A stretch of 64,000 nt of DNA from Leptodactylus fallax (lineage: Eukaryota; Chordata; Amphibia; Anura; Leptodactylidae): NCBI GenBank assembly GCA_947044405.1, contig CAMRHE010000330.1, positions 124,001 through 188,000 on the forward strand, given 5' to 3'. The notes under the pieces are model-generated. The model searched no databases, had not been told where the DNA came from, and saw nothing but the letters and a program-made list of their open reading frames with translations. Below, in pieces: positions 48,340-62,095 of this stretch. Numbering within the stretch: the stretch's first letter is position 1; every line of letters begins with the position of its first letter. The translations under genes and the position numbers were made by a program.

Positions 48340-51300
48340 ATGGGTTAGGTTTTTACCTTGCGGTGATTGTCGGCATCGTGGTGGCCGCAGTTCTGGCTGC
48401 TCCGCTGTTGTCAACGCTGCTCTTGGTAGTTTTTCTTATTGGTCCTGTTTTATTCCTCCTCTCCTTCACTGGTAGGTCCCTCTACTTTACAATACTCTGG
48501 ACTTACGGTCCATCTTTCCCTTTTACTTAATGGGTACTTTTAAGATTACCTCGATTAATGCACGAGGTTTGAACACCCCCCCAGAAAAGAAGCCAGATAT
48601 TCACTCTGTTACGTAAATCCCACTCGGACATCGTGTTTCTCCAGGAGACCCATTTTCGTCCACAACATATCCCTTCTCTCACCCACACAACTTTCCCTCT
48701 CTGTTTCCATAGTCCATACACTTCTGCCTCCAGGGGTGTTAGCATAGCTTTCCAGAGACATGTCCCTTTCCAGCTACGCCACGCACGTTCTGACCCCGAG
48801 GGCCAATATTTGTTCCTTAAGGGTACCATTGATAACATACTCTTTACATTTGTAAACATATACGCCCCAAACTCGAGGCAGGTGTCTTAGCTCCTCCACG
48901 TGCTGGAGGAAGTGACGAATTTTACTGAAGGCAATCTAATACTCAGCGGTGACCTGAATGTTGCCTTCGACCCCTCTATTGACTCCACTTCTGGACGGTC
49001 TGCCTCCTCCTCTACTTCGCTCAGGAGGCTGCGCTGTGACCTCTCTAAATTGCACCTTCTTGACACCTGGAGGACCCTCCACCCTGCCTTCAAGGACTTT
49101 ACTTTTTTCTCACATAGTCACCACTCATACTCAAGACTTGATTATGTTTTTATCTCTGACCGTCTACTCCCTACCTTGTCTGCTGCGGACATCGGTAACA
49201 TCACGGTGTCCGATCACGCTCCGACCTCTGCCTCATTACGATTAAGCTCCCTCCCTCACAGACCCTATAAGTGGACATTGAACGAAACGGTTCTAAGTAA
49301 CCCCACCACCCTGAATGACATTAGGACTTCCCTATTAGACTTTTTTTTTGCCAACAATGATACTCCCGATGTCTCCTTGCCTATTCTGTGGGAATCTCAG
49401 AAAGCGGTCATGAGGGGTACACTGATTAGCCTTTGTTCCAGAATTAAAAAGCAACGTGAAGCTCGTATATATCCCATCTTCTGTCTAGTATTAATACCGT
49501 TGAGACCTCGGCCAAACTTGCCTCCTCTCAGTCTAAGCAGGAGGAATTGTCTGCTCTTAGAGAACAACTTAGAGACCTTCTCAACACTAAAGCTGCTAAG
49601 GCCCTCCAATCCTGCCGCCATAAACATTACATTCATGGTGACAAAGGCTCTAAGCTCATGACCTCCTGCTTAGACAGGAGAAGGATAGAGCATTTATTCC
49701 TTCTATTCTAGCTCCCGATGGCTCTAGATCTTGTACTACCGAAACCATTGCTACCCAATTCCAGAACTATTACCAATCCTTATATAATTTAGACTCTCCC
49801 TCCAATGGTATAGATGGTCCCACCTTGATCCATGACTTTTTGGACTCTCTTCAAGTCCCGTGACTTTCTGACACTCAGACAACGGCCTTAACTGCCCCCC
49901 TTCACAGAGCAGGAATTGAGAGAGGTCCTTTCCTCTATTCCCTCCAGCAGGAGCTCCGGTCCTGATGGGTTCCCTATCTCCTACTACAAGAAATTTCAAG
50001 ATGTCCTACTTCCTAGGTTCCTTGACTTGTGTAACTCTCTTCTGTTGGGGGCATCTTGGCCTGCTCAATCCCTCGAGGCGTATGTCTCGATTATTCCCAA
50101 GGAGGGTAAGAACCTGGAGTTATGCTCCAGTTATCGCCCCATATCCTTGCTAAACTGTGATCTAAAATGGTGGGCCAAGCTGCTTGCCAACAGGGTTTCC
50201 AAGCTCCTTTAGGCCTTGATAGGACCTGAGTGGGCGGGGTTCATGCCTGGGAGGGAGGGGAAATTCAATACATCTCGGCTAATTCACCTAGTTTATGCGG
50301 CAAAACGTAGAAACATCCCTCTTGTGCTTCTGGGCACTGACGGCGAGAAGGCATTTGACAGGGTCGGTTGGGCATTTATGAAAGCAGTGTTGGAGAACTT
50401 TGGCTTTCCCCCTGCATTTATTATGGAGATTTTTTTCGCTCTATACATTCCCCACTGCCCGTGTCAAGGTAAACGGTTCTCTCTCAGAGCCCTTTAGTAT
50501 TAACAATGGTACCTGTCAGTGTTGCCCCTTGTCCCCGACCCTCTTTGTATTAGTTATGGAAACCCTTATTCAAAAATTAAGACCTCTATTCAAGGGGTCT
50601 CAATTGGAGGGTCCCACCATGTTGCGGCTGCCTTCGCTGATGATTTAGTACTCACCATCTCTAATCCCTCTGTTGCTATTCCAGAAGTACTCCGTGTATT
50701 CGCCCTTTTCGGACAGGTATCTAACTTTAAGATTAATTTAGATAAGTCCGAAATCCTTAACGTCAACGCCTTGCCCAGTTCCCTCCAACATCTGAAAACC
50801 TCCACTCCTTTCCTTTGGCCCTCCCATGCTATTAAAGTTTTGGGCATCAAGATTCCTGCTGACCCGACCCGGCTTTACTCCCTTAACTTTGCCCCTCTCT
50901 TGGCTGACATCAAACAGAAGCTCTCTAAAATGCGCATTCCCTTTGTCTCCTGGATGGGCAGGAAAAACATTCCCAAGACGTATATCCTCCCTAAGATACT
51001 TTACGTCCTGCAATCGTAAAATATCCTCCTCCCTAACTCTTTCTTCAAGAATCTCCGTAGCCTCATCTCGTTTCTCCGCCCGCGCTTAGCATATTCCCTC
51101 CTAACCCGGCACAAATTGCAAGGTGGCTTTGCACTCCCTGACATTGAATCCTACTATAAGGCTCTCTACCTTGCGAGATGGCTTGAATTAGTGTCCACTG
51201 ACACTTCCCTCATTCATACTTCCCTGGAACGGAACTTATTACCCTCTCCCTACCAGTGGTTCCTCTGGTTCTCTCGTTATACTCCCAATACTTCCACAGT

Positions 51301-52629
51301 TCTTAGCGATCTCATCAGGGGCACCATCCGTGTAAGGCAAGCCTTCTCTACTACACTGTCTCCAGGCGCTTCCCCTTCCCCCAGAATGCCTTTGGGCCTC
51401 CTCCCTAGTTGGGATTCCTCTACCCCTCCAGACCACTGTTTTCCTTGGACTCACCTCCTCCATGTCCCTGTCTGTTCCTCACTGACTGACAGGGACCCTC
51501 CTCCTCTGACGTCCCTCTTGTTCCAGGGAGATCATCATAGAGTGACCTTCCTTCACTCCTTGTCCTTCCGACTCTCCTACAGGTCCTTTTCCCGGTCTCT
51601 CTCTCTTCCACTTAGAGATCTCAATTGGTTTGAGAAAATCCTTGACTCTACCAATCCCCAGCATAAAATGATTTCCTATATATATGGCTGTTTAATCTCA
51701 TACCCCCTCCCCCCTAACCATACTTTGTTAGGGAGTGGGAAAGGGAGTTGGGACTGGTATTATCACCCTCTGAGAACATATCCTGTTGAGCTCCCATGGT
51801 TTCTCTAGGTGTGTTAGGATTCAGAACTCGTTTAAATTGCTCACTAGGTGGTATAGAACCCCGGTGTTCCTCCATAAAATTAACTCCTCTATTTCTGATC
51901 AATGTTGGTGTTGCGGTCTCTCTGAGGGATCTCTCTCCCACATCTGGGTCACGTGCCCCAGGATTAGACCCTTCTGGGAGGCGATTGAGGGGGAGATTAA
52001 GTCTATTTGCCATGTTGAATTGAAGCTGCGACCAGAAACCATTCTCCTTTTGGCGTCCTCTCCCGATTTTTCTCCCAAACGGTCGTGCCTTATCACCTGG
52101 CTTATCCAAGCTGTTGATCCCACTTCGATGGCGTGAGACCGACCCTCCTTCCATCTCCCAGTGGAGGGAAAAGGTTAACCAACTTTATAGGTTCGAGGAG
52201 CTCTGCATCTGGGGACTCCCGGTTCGTTCTGGTTTCCTGTCCACATGGGGACCTTGGCACCAATTTACTCGTAGAGACATCTAGCAGCCCCCCTCCCCCC
52301 AGATAATTATTTGGCTTCCTTGGGCCTATCGCCCACACCCTCCTCTCTAGTACCCCAACTACATTTGCCTGCGCCAAGCCCTTATGGACTTACCTGGGTT
52401 CATTCGAGCCTACCAATCGCCCTCACCCCCCCCCCCCCCTTCTTTTTCTCCCTCCATCTTCTGATGTTTCTTGATCTGTTAATATTGTGTTCATGTAACT
52501 GCTTGATGTGGTATTTTGTTTCATTACAGTGTCTTTATGTATCTCTGCCATGCCACTTAGTAATTTTTGTCTATTTCTTTTTTGGAAAAAAATAAAATCA
52601 ATAAATAAATATTGAAAAAAAAAAAAAAA
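48340..52629 (+). mobile_element. LINE-C: 5'-truncated L1-like LINE
   Basis: It begins about 190 bp before an ORF2 start, so ORF1 is missing by 5' truncation, typical of L1 copies. It ends in aataaaatcaataaataa and an A tail (52617-52630), then the third copy of the target sequence. It is a different subfamily from LINE-B: the coding parts correspond throughout but are clearly diverged. Confidence 0.9.
48530..52136 (+). pseudogene. LINE-C ORF2 pseudogene
   Basis: Starts MGTFKITSINARGLNTPPEK. Endonuclease pieces include FLQETHFRP (48630), FVNIYAPNS (48850), LSGDLNVAFDPSID (48940), YSRLDYVFI and VSDHAPTS. Reverse transcriptase pieces include GPDGFPISYYK (49960), YRPISLLNCDLK, GTDGEKAFDRVGW (50336), CCPLSPTLFVL (50520) and FADDLVLT (50635). 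The C-terminal zinc-knuckle-like CWCCGLSEGSLSHIW is at about 51900. At least six frame changes or stops separate these, beginning near 48590, so it is dead. Confidence 0.9.
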
Positions 52630-52642
52630 ACTGTATAATGAC
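52630..52642. repeat. LINE target sequence, third copy (actgtataatgac)
   Basis: It follows the A tail of LINE-C and leads back into host sequence. Confidence 0.85.
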
Positions 52643-54225
52643 CAGAGAAACTTTGTCACACATGTGAAGCCAGCTGAGCCATCTTTCTCCCAACTCCACA
52701 GGATCTGAACACCTGTAACTTACAAGGGTTTCTGTTTTTCTCCCTTTTTATTTTATAACGGTTTGCTTGTTTATGGCACTTTTTGGTGTCTCTTTTCGTA
52801 AGCACTTAACCTTTTTTGTATTAAAGTGTTTACTTTAATGTTAGTCCCGGTATGTTCTATGGATCAATTGCCTTTTAAAATGCGTTTTGCCACCTGACAG
52901 TTAGGTTCCTACTACTACCAAGTGCAGCAGGTGGAGAGCCTGAGCTGTAAGAAATAAATGACAAGCAGAGATATTCAGAGCAACAAAAATAAAAGCTTTT
53001 ATTTGTTCATTTGAATATAAAACAGGCGTTATCACAGATGTACAAAGCGTACTGGTGGTTTAACATACAAGAAGGTTGCTGTCTTTTGCACATAAAAATT
53101 TTATTTCGTCTGTATCGGTTCAGCTGTGATCGGCTGAGTAAATGACGTTTCTCAAACTAGTCAACACTCCATGAAGTAACGCTTCTGCTAACATTCAACT
53201 GATAGACAGGGACGCTCGATCCCCGGGGTAAAGTGTCAAGCAGAATTAAATAGATCATAAAACAAGCACCATGAGGAATCTGTTGGACTGTGTGTTGTGT
53301 GTATGGGTTTATCTGCACTCTCCTCTCCGTCTACCCACATCAGATTTCAAAAAAAGCACAAAGGTCACAAGACGGACGTTACAAGATCCCAGGAATGGTA
53401 TATCTACAGTACGCATCCTAATACAGAATCTTCCTTTATTGCTGTTTCTTAACCTTGCCAGCACCAGAGAGGGCAGTCACGTGTCATGTACAATGGGCAC
53501 AATACACAAAGATCTAGATAACTATTATTATACATTTCCTATTTGCAGACAGATAGTGCTACATGTTTCTGTCTTTACTACATCGTTGGCAGATGTCCAT
53601 CCTAAGTGAATATTTGCTGCTCCTTGCCGTCTAATACCTGAGGTCAGATGCTGGCATTTAGAGTCCACATGATGGTAAAGAGCTCAACAGGTCGGTACTG
53701 CGTCCTTGTAACCACTAGAATCGTTTTACAGTCACAAACGCCACAATCGTCTATTCATCATTGACAAGCCATAGAAATCCGACGACTATAATGATTGGCT
53801 TCAATGGCAAGTGATGCTATACAACCTTATGATGACTTCTTCTGATTATGGAATGACAAGGGGTTAATCACGCAACACTCTACCATAAAGTGTGAAGGTA
53901 ATATAGCTGCCTCATATCTGCACTAGTTACACATTTCAAAGGATCAAAAGCAATTTCCAAATATAATATGACTACAGTAGTCAATATCTTCAGATAATAA
54001 CCTGCAGGCTTGCCCACAAAATGCGTGTCCTACAGTTGCCACATAGACCAGTAGGCTAACTGCAGGACACGGTTTACTGCAGTCCGCAGACTATCAATGT
54101 ACTCTGTGTGTTTGCTGACAGACTGCAGAGACTTAAAATCTACACATCATTGCAGGTTTTTCCCTGACGCACCAATTGCTAGAGCGATCACAGAAGGTCT
54201 CTGCTTTGCCCAATCCCTGTTCTTA
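52643..54225. other. Host sequence, possible 3' end of a minus-strand gene
   Basis: No coding exon is seen. From 52998 leftward the minus strand has AATAAA in a stretch (aacaaataaaagctttta) that looks like the end of a transcript, and 53003-54225 is free of recognisable repeats. Together with the tail-to-tail position after ZMYND11, a minus-strand 3' UTR is possible, but nothing proves it. Confidence 0.4.
52998..53003 (-). terminator. Possible poly(A) signal of a minus-strand gene
   Basis: AATAAA on the minus strand in an A/T-rich context. The sequence to the right would then be 3' UTR. The neighbour expected by vertebrate gene order is DIP2C on the opposite strand. Confidence 0.3.
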
Positions 54226-54440
54226 CGCTAGGTTCACACTAGCGTTCGTTTTCGCTTAAAAAGTGGTTACCTGTGGAAACCCGCAGACCCCATAGACTAT
54301 AATGGGGTCCTGCGAGCTTCTGTCTGAAATCGGCGGAGAGAAAAGTCCTGCTTGTAGGAGTTTTCTCTCTGCATATTTTAAGCAGAAAGGGGGACGGAAT
54401 CCCCTAACGGTCACCCAAAGAAGGTGTGACCGTAGCCTTA
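54226..54440. mobile_element. MITE, same family as 14676-14940
   Basis: The left end gctaggttcacactagcg and the right end ggtgtgaccgtagcctta are imperfect inverted repeats. The interior shares several long blocks with the intronic copy at 14676, for example ttttctctctgcat and gggggacggaatcccc. Confidence 0.7.
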
Positions 54441-54474
54441 GAAGAGTCACTTGACAATAAGCTGATCACAAAGA

Positions 54475-54645
54475 AGCAGATTTATTAAAATGATCTAAAA
54501 GCAAAATGGTCTTTGTTGCCCATAGCAACCAATCACAATGTGGTTGTCATTGTCAGGAACAAAATACATAATTGTACCATTATTGGTTATGGCCAACTAA
54601 AACAGTTTTGCTTTTATACAATTTTAATAAACTTGCCCCAAAGTG
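54475..54645. mobile_element. MITE-like inverted repeat
   Basis: The left part gcagatttattaaaatgatc and the right part attttaataaacttgcccc are inverted. Between them is ttgcccatagcaaccaatca, a block I know as widespread in frog genomes. No coding capacity. Confidence 0.55.
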
Positions 54646-54720
54646 CCCCAAGCTGGTACCCAGTCAGCAGCTGTAATCTGCCTATGTGAAGTTGTCACGT
54701 GAATTCTGCTGCCCTATCTG

Positions 54721-54888
54721 AGACCAGGATATGGTAGAGGGGGAGAAGCTGAGCCCTGTGATATATAGGAATAGAGGAGAGAAGCTGAGCTCTGTGATAT
54801 ATAGGGTTATATGATAGCGGGAGAGAAGCTGAGCTCTATGATATATAGGGTTATATGATAGAGGAGAGAAGCTGAGCTCAGCAATATA
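54721..54888 (-). repeat. Minisatellite, about 4 copies, inverted relative to the array at 55841
   Basis: Copies of gagaagctgagctctgtgat followed by atatagggttatatgatag. This is the reverse complement of the 43-bp unit at 55841-56390. Confidence 0.85.
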
Positions 54889-54890
54889 TA

Positions 54891-55681
<791 letters not shown>

Positions 55682-55840
55682 TATATTTATATGATTTGGA
55701 GCAGGATTTCTCAGTAAAAAGCAGAGTAAATCCTGACAGGACTCCTAGGAGAGACAGTGAGAGTCCTGATTACCCCGCCCATATACAGTGATTGACAGCT
55801 CTCCCTGTATCAGTATGTATATGGTTGTATTATACAGAAC

Positions 55841-56390
55841 TTATCACAGAGCTCAGCTTTTCTCCCTGTCATATAATCCTATATATCACAGAGCCCAGCT
55901 TCTCTCCTCTATCATATAACCCTATATATATCACAGAGCTCAGCTTCTCTCCCTCTATCATATAACCTACATATCACAGAGCTCAGCTTCTCTCCTCTAT
56001 CATATAACCCTATATATATCACAGAGCTCAGCTTCTCTCCTCTATCATATAACCTATATATCACAGAGCGCAGCTTCTCTCCCTCTATCATATAACCCTA
56101 TATATCACAGAGCTCAGCTTCTCTCCTCTATCATATAACCCTATATATCACAGAGCTCAGCTTCTCTCCTCTATCATATAACCCTATATATCACAGAGCG
56201 CAGCTTCTCTCCATCATATAGCCCTATATATCACAGAGCTCAGCTTCTCTCCTCTATCATATAACCTATATATCACAGAGCTCAGCTTCTCTCCTCTATC
56301 ATATAACCCTATATATCACAGAGCTCAGCTTCTCTCCTCTATCATATAAACCTATATATCACAGAGCTCAGCTTCTCTCCTCTATCATAT
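55841..56390 (+). repeat. Minisatellite, about 13 copies of a 43-bp unit
   Basis: The unit is atatatcacagagctcagct followed by tctctcctctatcatataac and cct, with small variants (agcgcagc, agcccagc, ctccctct). The cagagc core occurs 13 times. Units are directly adjacent without unique spacers, so this is not a CRISPR-like array. It is the inverted counterpart of 54721-54888. Confidence 0.92.
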
Positions 56391-57892
56391 CCTGCTCTTG
56401 GATACTGCAGCAAAAATATGTGACAGGTTCACTTTCTAGTAGCCCTTTCTTAGGTAGTAGTATTGAAATTTCATGGAGACCAAACAGGATAGTATGCTTG
56501 GATGTACATTTGAACCAATGATGAAATACAATAAAAGTTATTTAGCTGTCGAGTTGCTTTAAAAATAATCTAAGATCTGTACATTTTTATGAAAAACAAA
56601 TAAATAAAAAAAAAATCCTTTAAGAAAAAAAAATACATAGACTAAATAATTTATAGGACTCTTTATTAAATCCAGTGACCCTGTAAATTCAACACTTATG
56701 GTTGTAGTACTCTTCCTGACCTCTTTTTAAAATGGTGGCACTGTTGCATTTCGATATGTAAAAAGAACATCCATGTATAAATGGTATATTTGTTGTAATA
56801 CTTTGCAATTGTCCCTTATTGTCTACCAAGCAACTAAGGGGATTCATATTATTCATGAATGGTTTGTTCAGTGCATTGGACATAAAAATCTGTAAAAAAA
56901 AAATATTTTCCTTATCATATATAGACTTAGCTAAGAAGCACAGATGAGAGCTAAGAAATAAAAAATATATAGGACTAAAGAAAACAGATCCCGGGACCTG
57001 TTCTGATATGGGGCCTCTGAAACAGAGACCCCATGTGGTTATGTCTGGGTGGATGGACAGATGAGCTTCAAATAGTCAAAAGTCAAGAAATTCCATTTTA
57101 TGATCTCCGGACCTCCATAGAAAATCTAATGAATAGGTAGCCAAGTCCAAAAAGTACAAAATAAGACAAATTATAGAATACCTATCTAGTAGACATAAGC
57201 AGCCTCTTCCCTTTACAGTATATTACCGTATAAGCTATAAATCAGAACTACAACTACAAATAAAGTGCCGCTTTTCTACCATTACCTGCCTTGTATGAAA
57301 GTGTTCGGCTACAATGTTTCATAGCACCAAACTGGAGACTCTACCAGGACAATGACAATGAGTCCTAGACACAATGTGAGCACTCTCCTCCCTCTAAGAA
57401 TGAAGGGCAAAGTCGGGAGTCAGCCCTATAACTGGAGTGAATTGCAGATGATCTGTAGCAACCCGGTTTGGCCACGACATAGCTACAAAACTGTACGTCT
57501 GGTTCCATATACAGGGAGGAATTTACTAGCTAGTTTTCTAGCATAGCAGTGATGCATTTCTGACTTACGTCATAACATCAGTTTCTTACCCTGTTCTCCA
57601 CTTTTTAAGGCAGGCTGAGGCGGAGATGCCTCGATCCATCAGATTTGCTATAAATCACATCACAAAACTGGCATAAGTTATACCAGAAATCTACACCAGC
57701 CCTTGACTGGTGCACCAGAATTGTTAAGGGGCCAAAGCACTCACTGGGGGTGCGGGTGTTGGATCAATATGTCGGATCAATTTGATACTGAGGACTTATC
57801 TTAAGGATTGGTCATCGATATCAAAATCCTGTAAAACCTCTTACTTGTCCAATTGACTGGCTTCATTTTATAGAGCAGGAGGAGTGAGCAGA
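56391..57892. other. Host sequence without recognisable genes
   Basis: AT-rich sequence. I see no exon, and only weak repeat-like segments near 57600-57840 (the motif taaggattggtcatcgatat recalls the gacctatcc hairpin of the MITEs). Confidence 0.6.
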
Positions 57893-58404
57893 TAAGGGTG
57901 GGTTCACACTTGCGCCCGGAGTCCTTCCACCGCGAATCCGACCTAAATGTCGGGAAAAAGGATAGTGAAAGGATTGGGAAAGGTTTGAGATGCATTGCTT
58001 AAAAACCCATTCACTTCTGTGGGTTAGCCTCTAAAAGGTATCGCCTGATTTCTTCACTCTTCCACTACTTTCAATGGCTAACACGGTACAACATTATATT
58101 ACTACTATGGGTTATTAAAGCAATGCGCGAGTGTCTGATTGCACCCTCTGCGCCGCAAAGCCGATTTTTTTCGTCATACACAAAGTCCTGCATGTCCGAC
58201 TTTGTGTCTGACGAAAAAAAATGGCTTTGCAGCGCAGAGGGTGCAATCGGACACTCGCGCATTGCTTTAATAACCCATAGAAGTGAAGGGGTTTTTAAGC
58301 AATGCATTTCAAACCTTTCCCAATCCTTTCGCTATCCTTTTTTCCGACATTTAGGTCGGATTCGCGGCGGACGGACTCCGGGCACAAGTGTGAACCCACC
58401 CTTA
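57893..58404. mobile_element. Palindromic MITE interrupted by a small insertion
   Basis: The ends taagggtgggttcacactt and aagtgtgaacccaccctta are exact reverse complements, and most of the remaining arm pairs too (ggattgggaaaggtttgaga against gaaacctttcccaatcc, imperfectly). The segment 58027-58107 has no counterpart in the other arm and is flanked by TGGGTTA. Confidence 0.85.
58027..58107 (+). repeat. Tail fragment of the Penelope-like repeat with 7-bp duplication (copy 3)
   Basis: 81 bp matching 16165-16250 (gcctctaaaaggtatcgcct, cttccactactttcaatggc, acggtacaacattatattac). The duplication TGGGTTA stands at 58020-58026 and 58108-58114. It contains only the 3' tail, without the hammerhead-like core, as expected of 5'-truncated retrotransposition. 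Confidence 0.75.
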
Positions 58405-61400
58405 CTTGTAACTTATTGTCTGAAAATCTCTGCATACTGAGCTAGCTATCAGTCACTAATAGGACCACCCACTGGACTCCTAAGCTCAGAATAAACAGGG
58501 TTTAAGAGGAATAAGATACAAGTTATGCCACCAAATTATAGATCAATCTGCTCAGCTCCTCCTGCTCTATAACATGCTGCCTACGTATCACACTGCTTCT
58601 TCAACATGACAGGTTCCTTTAAGGGTTTGTCGAGTCCAAAATTTAAAAAAAAAGTGTCTTTTTCCAGAAATACCACTCTGGTCCATGGGTGATGCCTGGT
58701 CACATAACTCTGCCTCATTCACTTGACTCTTGGGGAAAAGAGAAGTCCGAAATGGTCCATGGAGAACACGGACAGTGCATGTCCCTGATTCACTGAAGTG
58801 TGAATAAGCCCTTATAAATGACCTGCTCCGGGCTCTGCTGAAGCCACAAGCACACACCTCACACCTTTTTACTCTGTCTCATAGTAATATCATTGTAAAT
58901 ATGCAAAAACTTCCACTGTGCCTTTAAGTTTTAAGTGATTTTCCACCCTCGAGCACAATTTTTAAAAAAATCTAAATGGGTCCAAAATTTTGTGCAGAAT
59001 CATTTTTTTTTTAATATAGGGTTTTAGCAAATAAAGCTCTTTTTTTGGTTATATAAAGACCCGGAATCCCCTGCATAGACATGCAGGAAGTTGTATTATG
59101 AGGAGAGTTTTTAAAGATAGTCTTGTTGAAATTTGTGTTGCCATAAGTTTTGCTGAATTTATCAAAATTCACACAAATTTTTTGATAAGTTTGATGCTTC
59201 TTTCTACACAAACTCCCGAGTGAAATTGCGATAATTTTTGTGACTTTTTTTGCTAAAGTTGCACTTGATAAATCTCATGTACATCAACTCAACAGGCTAG
59301 CCACACCCACTTCCCCACCCACTTGTCAAATGTGGAGGGAGTAGTATAAACATGCAAAACGTAGCTAAAATTTTTTGCGCAAGTATGCCCAAAAAAAATC
59401 ACAAACCTTTTGATTGCCAAAATTGCAAAAGTGCAGGGCTTTATAAAGTTCCCCCATAAAATTATGTCTGCATGCAACCCCCACTAGAGGGAGCTGAAAG
59501 GGGCTGTGTAGGATTAGAAAACATGGCTGATTTCTTCTTCACAGGAAGTGACATCACATCCATTGGTCATATGGCCATGCTGTAGTTCAGCCTCCTTTAT
59601 TTAATGGGTCTGAGCTGTAGCACTGTCATGTGACCAACAGACATGATATCACTTCCTGTGAAGAAGGAATCAGTCATGTTTTCTAATTCTGCACAATCCC
59701 TTTAAAAGTTTACAGCGTACTGTGAACACATTGAAATAATAAACCAGTAAGCTCCCTCTAGTGGTCACTGTAGGCACAACACTCATGTGAATAAGGGATT
59801 AGGATCTGATGGCTGGTAGTCCGACCGTTGAACCCCCAATGATCATGAGATTGGGGATGAATGGAGGGGTAGTGCCCTCCACTTTTTCAAGATCAGAACA
59901 TCTGATCAGATCGTCTCCTTATCCTGCTATTTGTGGAATAACCCTTTAACCACGTCTATGCAGGATATTTGGGGCTCTGTATCTGTAAACTGGACCTTCA
60001 ACCCCTATAATAAGAAACAGCAAGGTGTTAAAAGGTGGACATTCACTTTAAAGTGGACCCCTAGTTAAAAAAAAAGCTCTAATATATCAAAGAGATGATA
60101 TATCAAAGAAAGTTATGAAAACCAGAGGGTCATATAATGCACTGACTGAATCCCTAGTGCAAGATGAAAAGACTTATTGATACATTATAGATTCAAGAAC
60201 ATATGTTGTCTCTATAGGAAAACTGTCCTTATTGTAAAAGAAGAAAGCAGTAAAGCTAGAAAAATACACCTGTAATAACCTAAATCTAGACTTTTCAATA
60301 AATATTAGGAAATTGCTTTATATTATACTTTCCAGATATGCTCTTGGAAAAAAAGGTTCCTGCAGCTGCCCATCCTCCACCAACTACAGACTGCTAGTGG
60401 TAGCCTGCAGACAACTAAAGGAGCCCTGACTACTTCTAGTCATCAGTGTCTGTAGTCAGCAGGGGTGGGCAGCTCAGTACAGGGAAATACACTGGAAACA
60501 TGGGATATCTGCTAATACAATAGCACAAAATTGCTATAGGTGAATATATATATTCGGTGAACCGAAGTGAATTTCTTAATATTGCTTGGATGCATCTAAA
60601 AAAATAAAGCAACTTTGCTAATAGTCTGTTCGCTGATCCTGCAGTCCATCTGTCCCCTAGTTTGGGCTAACATATATTTATATGGTTAGTGAGAAGAAGG
60701 AAATGATGACAGGGACTAGGACTACAAAACCAGACAAGTTGTAGTCTGTTGCCATGGATACAAATAGATCTGCACATAAGATGTAGACACAAAAAATAGG
60801 AGTTTTTTTTTTTATCCAAGACAATGTGAAGGTTACTTCATTTCTTATATTAGATGCTTACGAGCAATGGTTGAAAAGGTGTCCATATCCTTTAAAGTCT
60901 TTCCAGCTCTCATATATTTTATCTATATACTCTTCTGCAACTTATACAGTTTTACTATATAAACCCCTGAATCTGACCTCACTCAGCATGGAAGCCTACC
61001 TGCTCGTAACACAAAGGGAGCGATGTACCACCAGGGATTGCCTGCAGATATCTTTTGTATGTTTGCTCACTACAGCAGTAGTTGTGTATGGGACTGCTGA
61101 ATAGAAGCCGAGTACAGTGCTCGGTTATCTCCATAGAGTTATGGGGAGACTCAGGACTCCCATTCTTGTGATCAGTTGAGTTCCCTGTGGATAGGGGATA
61201 CATCTTGTTGGTGAGCCAATCTCTATAATTACAGGATATTAAGGCCTTATTCACACAACAGTAAAAAAACGGCCTTGTGACAATTTTTTTAATGGTTTAT
61301 TTTTACAAACTAGGAGAGTGAATGAATTTATTCACCTCCGTCTTTGATGGACATGGTTAAGACATGTTCTATACTTGTCCATTTGGGGCCCAACAGAAAT

Positions 61401-62095
61401 CAACGGGTCTGTTTTTAACAGACGTTAAATGGACTGTTGTCTGAGTTATGATTTGTGGGTTGGGCCAAAAAAAGTTTTTTAATGGTCCATATGCAAAACA
61501 GATCACGATGGGCCGTCAGACAGCAACAAATGGGCATGGAACGAATGCAACATGGGTGTTAAAAATGGACCAATACGTCCATATTTTATGGCCAAGAAAT
61601 GGACATGGACGGGTAATTAAGGCCTAAGGCTAATGGCCCACACTGTGAACATGCAACGGCGAAATTCTGCAGAAAGTTGTTATGGCAAAATCCACCTTTA
61701 ATTGGGTGGTTTTTTGCTGTGGCTTACCTGCAGACTTCTATGTGGGCTTTCAATATTTGCTGCAGGATGTCAATTATCGCTGCAATTTTTGACCCCGCAG
61801 CCCTAGTCTCTTTGCGCTGTGGGTTTTAGACACAGCACGTGGAGGAGATTACTTTAGCTCTCATCCACAGCATTCTTACTGTAGGTTAGCTGCCAGTAAG
61901 CTTGTGATGGCTAACCATTTGCAGCCACTCACCGTATGGGCCGGTCTACACGATCCAAAATTTGTAATTCCACTTTGGTTCCGGGGTCAGAAGGCATAGC
62001 TTCCGTCCTCTCCGCTGGCAGACTTCCATGGTGAGCGAGGCCTGTCTGCAGTCACAGATTCTCTTAAAAGATGAATGAATGGATCCAAAGTTCTT
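58405..62095. other. Host sequence with MITE-like segments
   Basis: No exon is seen. A palindromic element lies at about 59495-59705 (attagaaaacatggctgatt against aatcagtcatgttttctaat), and a weak inverted pair at about 61241-61630 (attaaggccttattcacaca against aattaaggcct). The rest is AT-rich with T and A runs. Confidence 0.6.
59495..59705. mobile_element. Palindromic MITE
   Basis: attagaaaacatggctgatt with cttcttcacaggaagtgaca on the left is mirrored by cacttcctgtgaagaagg and aatcagtcatgttttctaat on the right, ending caatccctttaa. The right end has the TTAA of the T2-like group. Confidence 0.75.

Noticed and set aside
55841..56390. CRISPR-like array
   Set aside because: The 43-bp units are directly adjacent with no unique spacers, and the genome is a vertebrate: it is a minisatellite.
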